A stretch of 45,290 bases of DNA, from NCBI GenBank assembly GCA_937893635.1, contig CALBGF010000200.1, forward strand, positions 1-45,290, written 5' to 3'. Numbering within the stretch: position 1 is the first letter of the stretch; each line of letters opens with the position of its first letter. Of the stretch, positions 44,770 to 45,290 are shown piece after piece. The position numbers were made by a program, and so were the translations under genes. Under the pieces are notes generated by a model that was not told the DNA's origin, did not search any database, and saw nothing but the letters and a program-made list of their open reading frames with translations. The stretch is from an uncultured Mollicutes bacterium (lineage in GTDB: Bacteria; Bacillota_I; Bacilli_A; RFN20; CAG-826).

Positions 44770-45090
44770 ATGAAAAATATTAATGTAAAAGAAAAATTGA
44801 AACTTAATAATGAAGTAAATTATCAAGAAGGCCAAGTAGTTTCTAAAACACTTGCACAAAACGCTTCTGTTAGCGTGACTCTTTTTGCTTTTGATAAGGA
44901 TGAAGAAATATCAAGTCACAAATCTGGCGGCGATGCTTTAATCACTTGCTTAGAAGGTGTTGGAAGAATCACTATTGATGAAGATATTTATGAATTATTA
45001 GAAGGCGAATCAATTGTTATGCCTGCTGGCCATCCTCATGCCGTCTATGCTAAAGAAAAATTCAAAATGCTTCTTGTGGTTATTTTTTAA
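44770..45090 (+). CDS. Small cupin-domain protein
   Basis: A 106-residue single beta-barrel (cupin_2) protein. It has SSHKSGGDALITCLEGVGRI, where the metal-binding histidine set is reduced to one His with Gly-Gly-Asp, and the second motif GESIVMPAGHPHAVYAKEKF with two His. Such stand-alone cupins bind metals, sugars or small effectors; no reaction can be assigned. The ATG at 44770 lies after AAGGGG; a TTG 21 codons upstream is rejected. It is divergent from the second AraC gene. The 235-bp gap between them is AT-rich, with no convincing promoter. Confidence 0.75.
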   Translation: MKNINVKEKLKLNNEVNYQEGQVVSKTLAQNASVSVTLFAFDKDEEISSHKSGGDALITCLEGVGRITIDEDIYELLEGESIVMPAGHPHAVYAKEKFKMLLVVIF

Positions 45091-45121
45091 CTTTTTTAAT
45101 AAAAACTATATGTTAATTCCG

Positions 45122-45147
45122 TGCGGCTTAAAAAAGCCGCATTTTTT
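45122..45147 (+). terminator. Terminator of the cupin gene
   Basis: Stem TGCGGCTT (45122-45129) / AAGCCGCA (45134-45141) with a 4-nt loop, followed by six T. Confidence 0.9.
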
Positions 45148-45190
45148 GGTACTTTTTGCCATTGAAAATGGTTTCATTGTCTAGAAATTA

Positions 45191-45278
45191 TTACATTATA
45201 AATGTAAAATATACTTCGGCGTTATGATTATACTAAAAAAAGCGCAAAATAATCTTACGCCGTCTTAGCAAATAAGAC
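45191..45278. other. Cluster of inverted repeats at the right edge, no gene seen
   Basis: Three features in a row: a perfect palindrome TTACATT-ATA-AATGTAA (45191-45207); a composite inverted repeat CGGCGT..GATTAT / ATAATC..ACGCCG (45217-45262, 17-nt loop); and a hairpin GTCTTA-GCAAA-TAAGAC (45262-45278). There is no T run and no open frame of note. It may be the leader or end of a gene beyond the window, or a small RNA. Confidence 0.5.
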
Positions 45279-45290
45279 TTGCTCAATTAA

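Overview
The window comes from a low-GC, Gram-positive-type anaerobe of the Bacillota. I would place it among gut-type Bacilli near Erysipelotrichales, RF39 or Acholeplasmatales. The evidence is AT-rich DNA, strong AGGAGG ribosome binding sites, a Firmicutes-order S10/spc/alpha ribosomal cluster, zinc-type S14, zinc-type adenylate kinase, a trimeric [FeFe] hydrogenase and a BspA-type lipoprotein. The lineage is inference. All 55 protein genes I call stop with TAA (37) or TAG (18); none uses TGA.

Layout. 1-1740: a BspA-like leucine-rich-repeat lipoprotein (minus strand) behind a promoter whose -35/-10 spacer contains a run of nine G, a candidate phase-variable switch. 1781-6130: a hydCBA operon for an NAD-linked [FeFe] hydrogenase. 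6193-6645: a TspO-family membrane protein. 6679-21380: one 29-gene minus-strand ribosomal and housekeeping operon from rpsJ to rplQ, including secY, adk, map, infA and rpoA, with its promoter, a structured leader and a terminator. rpmD (L30) is missing and S5 carries a long charged N-terminal extension.

21497-24366: a queuosine operon tgt-queA-queH. 24386-29550: a phosphonate-type ABC transporter operon, phnD-phnC-phnE-phnE, continuing with no real gap into a small P-loop kinase and a metallo-beta-lactamase-fold hydrolase. This layout recalls PhnN and PhnP of phosphonate metabolism, but no C-P lyase genes are present here. The PhnD-like lipoprotein has an EF-hand-like calcium loop. 29621-32860: a small unknown protein overlapping the end of udk (uridine kinase), a DUF3737-like beta-helix protein and a Kef-type cation/proton antiporter. 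33024-33099: tRNA-Ala(CGC).

33171-45147: a pentose and glycoside utilisation region. It holds a two-gene unit (a membrane-anchored, domain-permuted GH3 enzyme plus a large unknown membrane protein) behind a near-consensus cre site. Next is an xylA-xylB-GH43 operon whose promoter overlaps face to face with that of a divergent AraC-family regulator. A second AraC regulator and a cupin protein follow. The probable scheme is outside or surface hydrolysis of xylose-containing glycans by GH3, internal hydrolysis by GH43, then XylA and XylB feeding the pentose phosphate pathway under AraC and CcpA-type control. Reductant is disposed of by the hydrogenase. The right edge (45148-45290) has no gene I can support but contains two consecutive inverted repeats.

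The most interesting signals are the poly-G promoter, the complete absence of TGA stop codons, and the phn transporter-kinase-hydrolase operon. I found no CRISPR array, transposase, prophage or integrase.
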